A stretch of 62,165 nt of DNA from Cohnella lupini (GCF_003386205.1 NZ_QRDY01000024.1:1-62165); one strand, 5' to 3'; numbered from the stretch's first letter, positions 51,029 to 60,194 are shown. Translations and numbers: made by a program. The notes: generated by a model not told the origin, from the sequence alone.

Positions 51029-51133
51029 TCACGCATGATCTTCCGTTACTTCTCTTACTATTTGCTGTGCACAGGCTTCAACCAGGCCGATGGATTCGTA
51101 ATACTCCCTCGTCACCGTTCCATGGGCGACCGT
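51029..51133 (-). pseudogene. C-terminal gene fragment next to site C
   Basis: A minus-strand open stretch of 34 codons without a start, containing GTVTREYYESIGLVEACAQQ and ending IVREVTEDHA-stop. It reads like the tail of a lost protein that I cannot name. Confidence 0.35.
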
Positions 51134-51137
51134 TCAT

Positions 51138-52871
51138 TTACAGGTGCTCGATCCACGACTTCCTAAAATCATCGTATCCGTGATCAGCGGAACGGATATT
51201 CTGAATGATCGCCGGAATGGCTCGATTGAACACGGGATGGTACCGGAAAAGAATCAGATGTTCGTTCCGCACATAGCTTTCAATTCGATTGATCCATCGC
51301 TCGCGTTCGGTTTTATCCGGTTCGATCTTAAATCCTTCTAACATCCTGTCGATCGTCCGAATATGCTCCTCGCTCAGAAACCTGCGATAGATGAGAGAGT
51401 CATTATAGAAGCTGTCCAAGATGGATAAGTACGGATCGGCGGATGCGCTTTCCCCCATAAAGATGAAATCGGCAGCATGATCCATCGACCGGTCGTAGAA
51501 GTCCTTCATGTGAAAATAAACGCAATCGACCGATATTCCCTCGGCTGCGGCCATCTCGGCGAACCAACGGGCCTCCTCTCTTTCCTGCGGAACATTATTC
51601 GCATAGAGCGTCAGTCGCTCGCCCTCGTAACCTGATTGCGCAAGCAGCCGTTTCGCTTCGTCTCTACTCTTTATCGGCAGGCTCGATTTCCAGGGGACGA
51701 AACTCGAAGCCGCCACCAAAGATTCGCGTCCCAGATCGACCCGCATTTGATCCATATCCAGCAAATGATAAAGCGCTTCCCTAAACTTAAGTTCGCGAAC
51801 GACTGGTGATTTCCGGAAATTGAATGCGAGATACCGAAATTTATTTAAGACGTCCTCCTTCAGGGAAGCAGGGTCATGCGGAGCATGATCTTTGTTTAGA
51901 TAGATCATTGCCTCTGTAGCTTCTTCGGAAGCCAGATAAAGCTCCACTTCGTCAAGAAAAGGCCGTTCCAGGAAATACTGATCGAACGCCTCCAGAACAA
52001 TCAGGGTATCCGATCGCTTTTTCAGCCGAAACGGGCCGGTGCCGATCCATTTGTGTTCCGCAAAAGGTTCGTCCTTAGGAAGAATGGATAAGTTGCAAGC
52101 GCAGAGATACCTCGGAAACAATAAATTCGGTCGGTTCAAGCGAAGGCGCACGACATACGGAGATAGACACTCCATTTCCTGAATGTCTTGAACGAGCCAC
52201 CGCATTGGCGCTTTTTCACCTTGGAACCGCCGAAAGGTATAAACGACATCTTCGCTGGTTAAGGTGCGATGATGATGGAAGCGAACCCCTTTCCGCAGAT
52301 AAAAGGTCCATGACGAATGGTTGTTTTCCGATATCCAGCGATAAGCCAAATGGGGACGGACTTCCTCTGTTATTGGATCATATACGACCAATGTATCTCC
52401 AAGCTGTTGAATACAATAACGTTCGAGTGTGATGGATGCCGCCAATGGATCAAGCGTCGACACTTTATTCATAACAATCGTACGCAAAATATCCTTCTCA
52501 TGATCGGGAGAATGCAGTCCGAATAATTGCTGCACCTCTTTCGACACTTCGGCGATCCATGATTTCGGAACCGGAAGTTGTAAAAATCGAATAATGTCTT
52601 CCAGTTGATCGTTGTTGACGCATGCTAGCACAGCTTGCTCCACTTCATCCTGAAAGGTTCGCGCGAAGGTAAGACGCGAAAGATTCCCCCTTCCAATACC
52701 CGGATCGTAACGAAATCTTCCTTCTTGTTCATATTTTTTTAGTTTTCGTTTCACGTTTTTTCGGTCGCAAAACCAGATGCTTTCGAGCTCGAGAAGTTTG
52801 AATTCCACCATGTTCTCTACTTCTCGTTCGTACAAGAAAGCCCGCATTTCATAATAGGAAAAGTCTCTCAT
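51138..52871 (-). CDS. SgrR family regulator with solute-binding domain
   Basis: A 577-residue fusion. The N-terminal SgrR-type winged helix (about 1-115; LLELESIWFCDRKNVKRKLKKYEQEGRFRYDPG) is followed by a periplasmic-binding-protein-like SBP_bac_5 domain (about 125-570). The latter has HLAYRWISENNHSSWTFYL, TSEDVVYTFRR and GTGPFRLKK. The family senses small solutes in the cytoplasm and controls adjacent transporter genes. ATG 52871 lies six bases after GGAGGG; ATG 52877 would touch it. It is divergent from an MFS gene with an inverted repeat between them. Confidence 0.88.
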   Translation of the reverse strand: MRDFSYYEMRAFLYEREVENMVEFKLLELESIWFCDRKNVKRKLKKYEQEGRFRYDPGIGRGNLSRLTFARTFQDEVEQAVLACVNNDQLEDIIRFLQLPVPKSWIAEVSKEVQQLFGLHSPDHEKDILRTIVMNKVSTLDPLAASITLERYCIQQLGDTLVVYDPITEEVRPHLAYRWISENNHSSWTFYLRKGVRFHHHRTLTSEDVVYTFRRFQGEKAPMRWLVQDIQEMECLSPYVVRLRLNRPNLLFPRYLCACNLSILPKDEPFAEHKWIGTGPFRLKKRSDTLIVLEAFDQYFLERPFLDEVELYLASEEATEAMIYLNKDHAPHDPASLKEDVLNKFRYLAFNFRKSPVVRELKFREALYHLLDMDQMRVDLGRESLVAASSFVPWKSSLPIKSRDEAKRLLAQSGYEGERLTLYANNVPQEREEARWFAEMAAAEGISVDCVYFHMKDFYDRSMDHAADFIFMGESASADPYLSILDSFYNDSLIYRRFLSEEHIRTIDRMLEGFKIEPDKTERERWINRIESYVRNEHLILFRYHPVFNRAIPAIIQNIRSADHGYDDFRKSWIEHL

Positions 52872-52887
52872 GACCATCCCTCCACAT

Positions 52888-52947
52888 AAAAGGGGTCGAA
52901 AATTCGCGAATTATACCGTTTTTACCCCCTTTTGTCTTGCGTATAAT
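52888..52947. promoter_or_regulatory. Divergent regulatory region of SgrR and MFS genes
   Basis: AAAAGGGGT (52888-52896) and ACCCCCTTTT (52924-52933) are inverted across 27 bases. A TATAAT (52942-52947) for the MFS gene follows at once, so a bound regulator would cover its -35 area. Confidence 0.5.
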
Positions 52948-52969
52948 CATGCAGAGGAGGGGCTTGCAC

Positions 52970-54247
52970 ATGTTCAAATCTTTGCATCCGAACATTCGAT
53001 TGAGGCTTTGCGTCACGTTTCTAAGCCGATTAAGCGGCTCGATGATATTCCCGTTTATTGCGATTTATTTTTCCCGGGAGTTGGGAACGACTGTTGCGGG
53101 AGGTATAGTAATGACCCAAGTAACTGTCGAATTGCTTGCTAGTTTCGTTGGAGGATATTGGGCAGACCGGATTGGCAGAAAACCCCTGCTTGTCATCGGT
53201 GAGTGTCTTAATGCCTTTGCTTTTCTAGGGATGTTGTTGGCGAATTCCCTCTGGTGGTCTTCTGCTGGGGTCACTTTCGCCATGCTCTTGCTCATCGGCA
53301 TCGCAACGGGACTGTTAAATCCAGCCGCAGATGCAATGCTGATTGACGTGAGTACGAAGGAAACACGGACCTACATGTATTCCATCAACTACTGGACACG
53401 CAACATCTCGCTCATGCTCGGACTCATGGTTGGCGGATGGTTTTTTCAGAACCATTTGTTCGGGCTGCTGTTCGTTCTTTTTAGTATGTCCCTAATCACG
53501 CTGACAATCACCCTGCTGTTTATCAGGGAAACGTATGATCGTCATCATCCCGTCACCGTACCCGCTTCTAACGGATTGCATGCCGTGCTGAGCAGCTATC
53601 GGACGGTTGTTCGCGATATTCCGTTTGTCTGGTTTACGCTGGGAGGGATTGCAATTTACGCACTTGAGTTTCAGCGCGTCAATTTCATTTCCATCCGATT
53701 GGAGCATGAAATCGCCGCGCGTACCGTCCGATTGTTCGATTTTCCTCCGTTTACATTGGATGGCGTAAAGTTAATGAGCCTGCTAACAGTCGAAAATACG
53801 CTGCTGATCGTTTTGCTCGTATCCTTCGCGGCCAAGCTCATTCGCAATCGTTCCGAACAGCCTGTCATGTACGTCGGATTCACTCTCTTCGGTCTCGGTT
53901 ATGCCTATCTCGCCTTCTCCAATCAAATTGCGGGATTGTTCCTTGCCGTTATCGTACTGACGATCGGAGAACTGTTGTACGTTCCGACACGCCAAACTAT
54001 GCTGGCGAGCATAGTGGACGAATCGAAACGCGGGTCCTATATGGCTTTCAACGGCCTCGTCGTACAAGTCGGGAAAATGTTCGGAGCCTTGGGCCTCTTC
54101 GTGGGAGGATTGGTCGGCGATATCGGAATGGGCTTGCTCTATTTGCTGTTTGCAATCATGGCGATCGGCTTATCAAGACTGGGCTACGTTAAATGGAATC
54201 GCCAAACAAAAGCAATGAAGATGCCTGCAGCAATTATAAAGTCATGA
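52970..54247 (+). CDS. MFS multidrug-type efflux transporter
   Basis: A 425-residue major facilitator with about twelve membrane segments. The motif-A region between helices 2 and 3 reads GGYWADRIGRKPLL. The C-terminal half resembles drug:H+ antiporters of the YttB/MdtH type. The ATG follows GAGGAGGGG by 7 bases; an upstream in-frame ATG at 52937 lies before the -10. The divergent SgrR-type regulator probably controls it, so the substrate may be what SgrR binds. Specificity cannot be told. Confidence 0.9.
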   Translation: MFKSLHPNIRLRLCVTFLSRLSGSMIFPFIAIYFSRELGTTVAGGIVMTQVTVELLASFVGGYWADRIGRKPLLVIGECLNAFAFLGMLLANSLWWSSAGVTFAMLLLIGIATGLLNPAADAMLIDVSTKETRTYMYSINYWTRNISLMLGLMVGGWFFQNHLFGLLFVLFSMSLITLTITLLFIRETYDRHHPVTVPASNGLHAVLSSYRTVVRDIPFVWFTLGGIAIYALEFQRVNFISIRLEHEIAARTVRLFDFPPFTLDGVKLMSLLTVENTLLIVLLVSFAAKLIRNRSEQPVMYVGFTLFGLGYAYLAFSNQIAGLFLAVIVLTIGELLYVPTRQTMLASIVDESKRGSYMAFNGLVVQVGKMFGALGLFVGGLVGDIGMGLLYLLFAIMAIGLSRLGYVKWNRQTKAMKMPAAIIKS

Positions 54248-54329
54248 TAGCCTAACAACCGGCGAGACAAACGTTACAGTGAAAAAGTACAGCAGTTGAT
54301 TTCTTAGATGGCAGACAGGAGTGGAACAA

Positions 54330-55613
54330 ATGATTAGATTTTTATTCGCGGCAATGCCAATTCAAGGGCATATCAGTCCGGGCCTCCCGATCGCGAAGCG
54401 CTTGGTTGAAGCCGGGCATGAGGTCATGTGGTACAGCACTTCTAAATATAAAGTAAAAATCGAAGCGACGGGCGCGCGTTTTGCCAAAGTGCGGACGGCT
54501 AAAGATTTAGACGATAGTCGGTATGAAGATTGGTTTCCCGAAAGAAGCCGGTTTCAGGGAGTAAACCAAATGAAATTCGATTTAAAGCATATTTTCTTCG
54601 GAGAAATGCCCGCCTATGCCGCGGATATCTCCAAGCTATTAAAGGAGTTTCCCGCGGATGTAGTGGTCATAGATGCCGCATTCACCGGGATGCTGCCGTT
54701 GAAGCTGACGGGCAACGCTCCTAAGATAGCGGCTTATGGGGTTTTCCCTTTGACTTTAAGCAGCCGCGATACGGCGCCTTTCGGTCTTGGGTTTCAGCCT
54801 AACGCAAGCGCAGTCGGTCGACTTCGGAACAAATTGTTAAACGTATTGGTTGAAAAGGTCATGTTCGCGGATGTACAAAAGCATGCGAACAAATTACTGT
54901 CCGATATGAACGCGCCGAAACTGCCTTACTCCGCGCTGTCCGCTCCGGCGCTGACAACCGATCTGGTTCTGCAGGGGACGAGTCCTTCCTTCGAATATCC
55001 TCGGAGCGATATGCCGGGCATCGTTCGGTTCGTCGGTCCGTACTTGCCCGCTAAGCCAACCGAATTCGTTCCTCCCCCATGGTGGGACGAGATGAAGGGG
55101 CGCAAGGTGGTACACGTCACGCAGGGGACGATCGCAAATCAGGATTTCGGTCAATTGCTTATTCCTACCGTACAAGCCCTAGCCGGAGAAGACGTCCTGG
55201 TTGTGGCTACGACGGGAGGAAGGCCTATATCGGACGTGGATATTCCATTGCCGGATAACGTTCGACTGGAGAGCTTCGTTCCTCATCATGAATTGTTGCC
55301 GCATGTGGACGCGATTGTGACGAACGGAGGTTACGGCGGCGTACAGCAGGCGATCTATTATGGAGTTCCGATCGTCACCGCCGGTAAAACCGAGGATAAG
55401 CCCGAGGTGTCCGCGCGCGTCGAATGGTCGGGCGTAGGGATCAATTTAAAGACCGACCGTCCGACGAAAGAGAAAATCTTGCATGCAATAAAACAAGTGC
55501 TTAACGAACCCCAATACAAGAGGAACGTAACGCGCTTGTCCAAGGAGTTCCAATCGATGGACGCGATCGAAAATACGGTGAAGGAATTAGTGAAGCTTGT
55601 AGCTTCCAAGTAA
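54330..55613 (+). CDS. MGT-type UDP-glycosyltransferase
   Basis: A 427-residue GT1/GT-B glycosyltransferase of the macrolide-glycosyltransferase type. The N-terminal acceptor domain starts with IRFLFAAMPIQGHISPGLPIA. The C-terminal nucleotide-sugar domain has VVHVTQGTIANQDFGQLL and the signature FVPHHELLPHVDAIVTNGGYGG then GVPIVTAGKTEDKPEVSARV. Such enzymes add sugar to macrolides, flavonoids or other small acceptors and can inactivate antibiotics. ATG 54330 with AGGAGTG upstream is used; GTG 54321 overlaps the ribosome site. It lies 82 bases after the MFS gene in the same direction, possibly co-transcribed. Confidence 0.9.
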   Translation: MIRFLFAAMPIQGHISPGLPIAKRLVEAGHEVMWYSTSKYKVKIEATGARFAKVRTAKDLDDSRYEDWFPERSRFQGVNQMKFDLKHIFFGEMPAYAADISKLLKEFPADVVVIDAAFTGMLPLKLTGNAPKIAAYGVFPLTLSSRDTAPFGLGFQPNASAVGRLRNKLLNVLVEKVMFADVQKHANKLLSDMNAPKLPYSALSAPALTTDLVLQGTSPSFEYPRSDMPGIVRFVGPYLPAKPTEFVPPPWWDEMKGRKVVHVTQGTIANQDFGQLLIPTVQALAGEDVLVVATTGGRPISDVDIPLPDNVRLESFVPHHELLPHVDAIVTNGGYGGVQQAIYYGVPIVTAGKTEDKPEVSARVEWSGVGINLKTDRPTKEKILHAIKQVLNEPQYKRNVTRLSKEFQSMDAIENTVKELVKLVASK

Positions 55614-55748
55614 GCGACAAAGGCGCGCGTAGATTTGACCGGAAGGGCGACTATTGCCGGGAGCTCCTTCCGACGGGCCTCCTGCCTCGATCGTCGAATC
55701 GAGCTCCGCGGGATCTTATGGCGACGCGCAACCTAGATCGAAACGAAG

Positions 55749-55792
55749 ACTGTCTCCCCGTCGTCCTGAACGACGAAGAGACAGTCTCTTTT
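55749..55792 (+). terminator. Terminator downstream of the glycosyltransferase
   Basis: ACTGTCTC pairs with GAGACAGT around inner CGTCGT/ACGACG and is followed by CTCTTTT. Confidence 0.75.
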
Positions 55793-56050
55793 ACTTGTAA
55801 TATCGGGACAGCTAAGTACAAACCGTGCGCTACGGCGAGAAAAGATTGAACAGCAGGAGACGGGATGGGGATGTTCCTGGCAAGCCGTCGAGGCGATTTC
55901 GCGCAGGTCGATCCTATGTATGCTATCCCAACTGATCGGCCGTCCTCCGATGAGTATAAGGGAAGTGATGAAGGATTCAATTAAATAATCAAGTGACAAC
56001 CTATAGTTTATGGGGTTTTCCGAACGGAGAAAGTTTAGTATGGTTGAATC
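55793..56050 (+). other. Intergenic region with possible gene remnant
   Basis: There is no intact gene. One + frame reads WQAVEAISRRSILCMLSQLI then GRPPMSIREVMKDSIK before a stop near 55985. It resembles a regulator fragment but has no start or family that I can name. Confidence 0.25.
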
Positions 56051-56057
56051 AGTCATC

Positions 56058-56071
56058 TGAAAACGCTTTCT
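56058..56071 (+). promoter_or_regulatory. CcpA catabolite-responsive element (cre)
   Basis: TGAAAACGCTTTCT matches the cre consensus TGWAANCGNTNWCA with one mismatch at the end. It is placed 33 bases before the GH10 start, which suggests carbon catabolite repression. Confidence 0.6.
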
Positions 56072-56103
56072 ATTGTTGAGGGGGAATGCGGGGAGGAATG
56101 AAC

Positions 56104-57333
56104 ATGCAGACCAATGAATGGGCGCACCGTATGGCGAGCCAGACCATCAAGCTTACGGATGGGGGCGGCAATCCCGTTGCGGGCAAAGAAGTCGCGTTCC
56201 GGCAGACAAACCATAAGTTCAAATTCGGCTGCGGCATCTTCGACGCTATTCAAGTAGCGAATCGGAACGTGCCGGCGGATAGACTTGCCTTCCTGGAGCG
56301 AAAGCTGGACTTGTTCCTGGAGGTATTCAACGCCGCGACCCTGCCCTTCTACTGGGGGATGTTCGAGCCGGAGAAGGGGAAGCCTAGAACCCTGGAATTA
56401 CAGGTTGCCGCAAAGTGGCTTAAGGAAAGACATATCTTGGTGAAAGGCCATCCATTGTGCTGGCACACCGTGACGGCTCCGTGGCTTCTGGAGCTAAGCA
56501 ACGAGGAGATTCTGAACGCGCAATTCGCGAGAATCCAGCGCGACGTCTCGGATTTCAACGGGCTGATCGATACGTGGGACGTGATCAACGAAGTGGTGAT
56601 CATGCCGATCTTCGATAAATACGACAATGGGATTACGAGAATCTCTAAGGATTTGGGCCGCGTAGGAATCATTAAGGCCATGTTCGAGAAAACGCGCGAG
56701 TTCAACCCCGGCGCAACGTTATTGTTGAACGATTTTAATACGTCGATCAACTATGAGATCTTAATCGATGGATGTCTGAACGCGGGAATCTCCATCGACG
56801 CGATCGGCATTCAATCGCACCAGCATCAGGGATACTGGGGGCGCGAGAAATTGGAAGAAGTATTGGAGCGCTTCTCGGGCTTCGGCCTTCCGATCCACTT
56901 TACGGAGAATACGTTGACTTCCGGGCACGTCATGCCGCCTGAGATTGAAGATTTGAACGACTATCAGATTCCTGATTGGCCGTCCACGCCGGAATTCGAA
57001 GAACGCCAAGCGAGTGAGATTGAAGAGATGTATACGATTCTGTTCAAGCATCCTCTAGTAGAGGCCGTCACGACTTGGAACTTCAGCGACGAGGGCGCAT
57101 GGCTTGGGGCCCCTGCCGGATTGGTGAGAAAGGATAACAGCCCGAAGCCTGCTTATGAATCATTAAAGAGATTGATCAAAGGCGACTGGTCTACCCATGT
57201 GACGGGCAAGACCGACGAGAACGGATTCGTCTCGTTCGACGGCTTCCTCGGCGAGTACGACCTTGTGTGCGGAGACCAACGAGCAAGCTTCACATTAGAC
57301 AAAGATACCGCAACGGTCCATTTGGTCATCTAG
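56104..57333 (+). CDS. Intracellular GH10 endo-1,4-beta-xylanase
   Basis: A 409-residue glycoside hydrolase family 10 enzyme without signal peptide. It therefore acts on imported xylo-oligosaccharides. The GH10 barrel (about 20-350) has GHPLCWHTV, the acid/base E163 in DTWDVINEVV and the nucleophile E268 in PIHFTENTL. It is preceded by a short beta-domain (IKLTDGGGNPVAGKEVAFRQ) and ends with another (VTGKTDENGFVSFDGFLGEY), both like carboxypeptidase-regulatory folds. ATG 56104 lies 7 bases after GGGAGG; upstream ATGs at 56086 and 56098 are less well placed. A cre site lies upstream. No xylose genes are adjacent. Confidence 0.88.
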   Translation: MQTNEWAHRMASQTIKLTDGGGNPVAGKEVAFRQTNHKFKFGCGIFDAIQVANRNVPADRLAFLERKLDLFLEVFNAATLPFYWGMFEPEKGKPRTLELQVAAKWLKERHILVKGHPLCWHTVTAPWLLELSNEEILNAQFARIQRDVSDFNGLIDTWDVINEVVIMPIFDKYDNGITRISKDLGRVGIIKAMFEKTREFNPGATLLLNDFNTSINYEILIDGCLNAGISIDAIGIQSHQHQGYWGREKLEEVLERFSGFGLPIHFTENTLTSGHVMPPEIEDLNDYQIPDWPSTPEFEERQASEIEEMYTILFKHPLVEAVTTWNFSDEGAWLGAPAGLVRKDNSPKPAYESLKRLIKGDWSTHVTGKTDENGFVSFDGFLGEYDLVCGDQRASFTLDKDTATVHLVI

Positions 57334-57367
57334 ACAAGGAATGGACGAATAAAGGAGCGGCAAACAG

Positions 57368-57404
57368 AGAAACTCCTTAGTCCGAACGGGGCTAAGGAGT
57401 TTCT
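57368..57404. terminator. Bidirectional hairpin between GH10 and AKR genes
   Basis: AGAAACTCCTTAG pairs perfectly with CTAAGGAGTTTCT between the two converging genes. There is no long U-run on either side. Confidence 0.6.
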
Positions 57405-57443
57405 GGTTCTCCCGGTTAAATCAAGTTTTTCATCGGGCGCCCT

Positions 57444-58289
57444 TTATTTGCCGAGATTAATGATATACTCTACGGCTTGTGGGTCATAGTGGGAGAAAAA
57501 TAAACTTTCGCACGTATCGAGTGCGGCTATTTTCTCTATCTCCTCCGCTGTCAGAGTAAAGTCAAATACATTATAGTTTTCTTCCATTCTATTTTTATTT
57601 ACTGTTTTGGGAATAACCACTACTTCTCTCTGAATCAAGAAGCGCAAAGCAACCTGGGCTGTAGATTTGTTATATTTATCGCCGATTTCTTGTAAGGTTG
57701 AATTAGTGAATAAATTGTTTTTTCCTTCCGCAAAAGGACCCCAGGATTCAATCTGCGTATTGTATTTTTTCATAAGTTCATGTGCTGCTACTTGCTGATT
57801 AAAGACATGAGTTTCCACCTGATTCACAGCCGGCACCACTTCGCTGAACTCCACCAGATCGACATATCTGTCCGGATAGAAGTTGCTAATCCCGATCGCG
57901 CTGATTTTACCCTCTTTATAGAGTTCCTCCATCGCACGGTACGTTCCATAGTAATCATTAAATGGTTGATGGATCAGGACCAAGTCTAGATAATCAAGCT
58001 GGAGTTTGTCCATGGATTTCTGAATGGATGTTTTTGCTTTGTCATAACCTGCATTGGAGATCCAAACTTTAGTGGTGATGAAGAACTCTTCTCTTGGCAC
58101 TCCGCTTTTTTTGATCGCACGGCCTACTGCTTCTTCATTTTGGTAGACCTGTGCGGTATCAATGGAACGGTATCCCACGTTAATAGCATCAAGCACGCAT
58201 CTTTCACATTCCTCGGGATCCTGAATCTGGTACACCCCAAAGCCTAAGATAGGCATTTTTACCCCATTGTTTAAGGTTACGAATTCCAT
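57444..58289 (-). CDS. Aldo/keto reductase (2,5-diketogluconate reductase-like)
   Basis: A 281-residue AKR5-type reductase. The tetrad is D44 and Y49 (SIDTAQVYQNE), K74 (FFITTKVW) and His in LVLIHQPF. The C-terminal cofactor contact is VVVIPKTVNKNRMEEN. ATG 58289 follows GGAGGAATT; the ORF runs further upstream but through the MerR-type promoter. It is divergent from a MerR gene, and a MerR-type promoter with a 19-bp spacer drives it, so inducible reduction of an aldehyde or ketone is likely. Confidence 0.92.
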   Translation of the reverse strand: MEFVTLNNGVKMPILGFGVYQIQDPEECERCVLDAINVGYRSIDTAQVYQNEEAVGRAIKKSGVPREEFFITTKVWISNAGYDKAKTSIQKSMDKLQLDYLDLVLIHQPFNDYYGTYRAMEELYKEGKISAIGISNFYPDRYVDLVEFSEVVPAVNQVETHVFNQQVAAHELMKKYNTQIESWGPFAEGKNNLFTNSTLQEIGDKYNKSTAQVALRFLIQREVVVIPKTVNKNRMEENYNVFDFTLTAEEIEKIAALDTCESLFFSHYDPQAVEYIINLGK

Positions 58290-58341
58290 TTCAATTCCTC
58301 CATTTTTTTTGATTCTAGGTCTTTCGACTGCTACAATTAAC

Positions 58342-58372
58342 ATATTACATCCTTCGTGTTACACGAAGGCAA
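58342..58372 (-). promoter_or_regulatory. MerR-type promoter of the aldo/keto reductase
   Basis: On the minus strand, -35 TTGCCT and -10 TAATAT are 19 bp apart. The spacer carries the perfect palindrome CCTTCGTGTTACACGAAGG (58351-58369 on the + strand). The long spacer with a central palindrome is the hallmark of promoters activated by MerR proteins through DNA twisting. Confidence 0.85.
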
Positions 58373-58407
58373 GAGGGATCTATTTATTTTTTATGAGGAG
58401 GAATTTC

Positions 58408-58848
58408 ATGTACACGGTAAAAGAAGTGGCAAAAATGCTTGACTTAAGCGAGCATGCGGTTCGTTATTATACGGATAAGGGATTAATACCAAGCATACTG
58501 CGAGATCAAAATAACAACCGCCTATTCAATGAGGAATCCGTCAATTGGCTTATCGGTGTAAAGATATTAAAACAATGTGGGATGTCTATCGAAGATATTA
58601 AAACCTATGCAGAACTTAGCATAAAAGGAGATTCTACAATTCAGGAACGTTACGAGATCATTTTAAGACAAAGAGAACTCGCCCTCCTTCAATTGCAAGA
58701 AGCGAAAAGTACAGTTGATTATTTGGAAGCCAAAACTAATTATTACCTTAACATTATAAAGGGTGTAATTGCTGATAGCTCCAACCCCGCTAAATGGCCT
58801 CTTAAGTATGAACTAAATGAAGTCTGGGACACTATTGGTGCCAAATGA
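58408..58848 (+). CDS. MerR family regulator
   Basis: A 146-residue regulator. The N-terminal winged helix is MYTVKEVAKMLDLSEHAVRY then YTDKGLIPSILRDQNNNRLF, followed by the coiled dimer helix (about 80-120). A short C-terminus has no Cys cluster, so it is not a metal sensor of the classic type. GAGGAGG precedes the ATG. It probably binds the palindrome between itself and the divergent aldo/keto reductase, activates that gene and controls itself. Confidence 0.92.
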   Translation: MYTVKEVAKMLDLSEHAVRYYTDKGLIPSILRDQNNNRLFNEESVNWLIGVKILKQCGMSIEDIKTYAELSIKGDSTIQERYEIILRQRELALLQLQEAKSTVDYLEAKTNYYLNIIKGVIADSSNPAKWPLKYELNEVWDTIGAK

Positions 58849-58849
58849 C

Positions 58850-59215
58850 ATTGCTCACCAGAGCCAGCAATTAACTGCGGGTTTGGAACGGACCGATAAG
58901 GGCTTTGGATCCGCACCCGGCGTTCATCATCGGACGATATTGGGATTTGTTGCTATGGAATCATGCAGCCGGGCGCAACGGATCACCATAAACGGAGCTA
59001 TGATCCTCGTATCGAAGAGATGGAGTTCGAACATGTGACCTTGCAGCCGCCGACCAATCCGGACCTGAAGATCTGATTTATACAGCTTCAGCGGATACGG
59101 CTGCACGTTTGCGAAGTCTAATTGATAGCAGATTGTAAAAGAAGTAAGAAGCGCGGTAACCGTACCACAAATAACGGCAAGTTTCTGTCGTACAGTATTA
59201 CGTTTCAAAGGGGCA
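58850..59215 (+). other. Intergenic region with gene remnant
   Basis: There is no intact gene. A + frame near 59003-59074 reads YDPRIEEMEFEHVTLQPPTN then PDLKI before a stop, like the tail of a lost protein. No family is assigned. The last 100 bases hold nothing I recognise apart from the leader of the WYL gene. Confidence 0.3.
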
Positions 59216-59219
59216 GTCA

Positions 59220-60167
59220 ATGAACAAAACAGATCGTTTGTTGGCCATCGTGCTAGAGCTGCAAGGCAGGCGGGTGGTACGTGCCGAGGATTTGGCGGCA
59301 CGATTTGAAACCAGTGTGAGGACTATCTATCGCGACATCCAGGCGCTAAGCGAAGCAGGTGTGCCGATTACAGGCACTACAGGCAGGGGCTATTCCTTAA
59401 TGGAGGGATATTTTCTGCCTCCGATTAGTTTTACCATAGAGGAAGCCGTGTCCTTGCTTATAGGAGTAGACTTTATCGAGCAACGGTTCGATGATGATTA
59501 TCGTGATAGAGCTAATGCCGCCAGGAGGAAAATCGAGGCCATTCTATCAGACAGTGTTCGCAGTGAAACCTCCCGTATACGCAAGTCGCTGCGATTGCTC
59601 GCTCCTCGTAAACAGGCAGCTCCGTCAAACGAAAAGGAAAATCTCGATAAGATCCGCCGAGCTCTATTAAATGGGCGTAAGATTAGATTTTATTATTCGA
59701 AAGGAATTTCGGATTCTTCGGGGAGCCGCCATAACGAACGTACCGCTGCTCCTTATGGCCTCGTACTCGTTGAGGGGGCTTGGATGCTTGTGGCTCGGTG
59801 TGACCTGAGACAAGACATCCGCCATTTCCGGTTGTCCCGAATGACCGAGCTTATCGAATTGGACGAACGATTCGAACTTCCGGGTCATTTTGACCTAAGG
59901 CAGTATATCCCCTTAGACGATCGTCACTTGCGAGTCTGCCTTCGATTTAACCATGACATCGCGGATAAGGTAAAGGAATCGAACTTTCATTACATAGAGG
60001 ATATGAAAGAGCATCAAGATGGACTGGATGTGGTATTGCGCGTTCGTCAGCTGGATGAATTGCTGCAATGGGTGCTTGGTTGGGGAGCGGGCGTAATCGT
60101 GATGGAACCCGAATCGTTCCGAAATCGGATTCGTGAGGAAGCCCAAAATATTTTAAAACGCTACTGA
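59220..60167 (+). CDS. YafY/DeoR-type regulator with WYL domain
   Basis: A 315-residue regulator. The N-terminal HTH_11 (about 1-60; RLLAIVLELQGRRVVRAEDLAARF then ETSVRTIYRDIQALSEAGVP) is followed by a WYL ligand-binding domain (about 145-225; AAPYGLVLVEGAWMLVARC, HFRLSRMTEL) and a WCX-like C-terminus. Members sense nucleic-acid or small-molecule signals. The VOC gene 90 bases downstream, after a terminator, may be its target by proximity only. An AAAGGGG site is near the ATG. Confidence 0.9.
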   Translation: MNKTDRLLAIVLELQGRRVVRAEDLAARFETSVRTIYRDIQALSEAGVPITGTTGRGYSLMEGYFLPPISFTIEEAVSLLIGVDFIEQRFDDDYRDRANAARRKIEAILSDSVRSETSRIRKSLRLLAPRKQAAPSNEKENLDKIRRALLNGRKIRFYYSKGISDSSGSRHNERTAAPYGLVLVEGAWMLVARCDLRQDIRHFRLSRMTELIELDERFELPGHFDLRQYIPLDDRHLRVCLRFNHDIADKVKESNFHYIEDMKEHQDGLDVVLRVRQLDELLQWVLGWGAGVIVMEPESFRNRIREEAQNILKRY

Positions 60168-60194
60168 CATAACGTTGTCAGCAGCGTTTTTTTA
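60156..60194 (+). terminator. Terminator after the WYL gene
   Basis: AACGCT...AGCGTT closes around CTGACA/TGTCAG and is followed by TTTTTTT. It begins within the last codons of the gene. Confidence 0.9.

Noticed and set aside
55733..56056. Minus-strand ORF of 107 codons upstream of the GH10 gene
   Set aside because: There is no ribosome site, it overlaps the terminator and cre site, and it shows no domain pattern.
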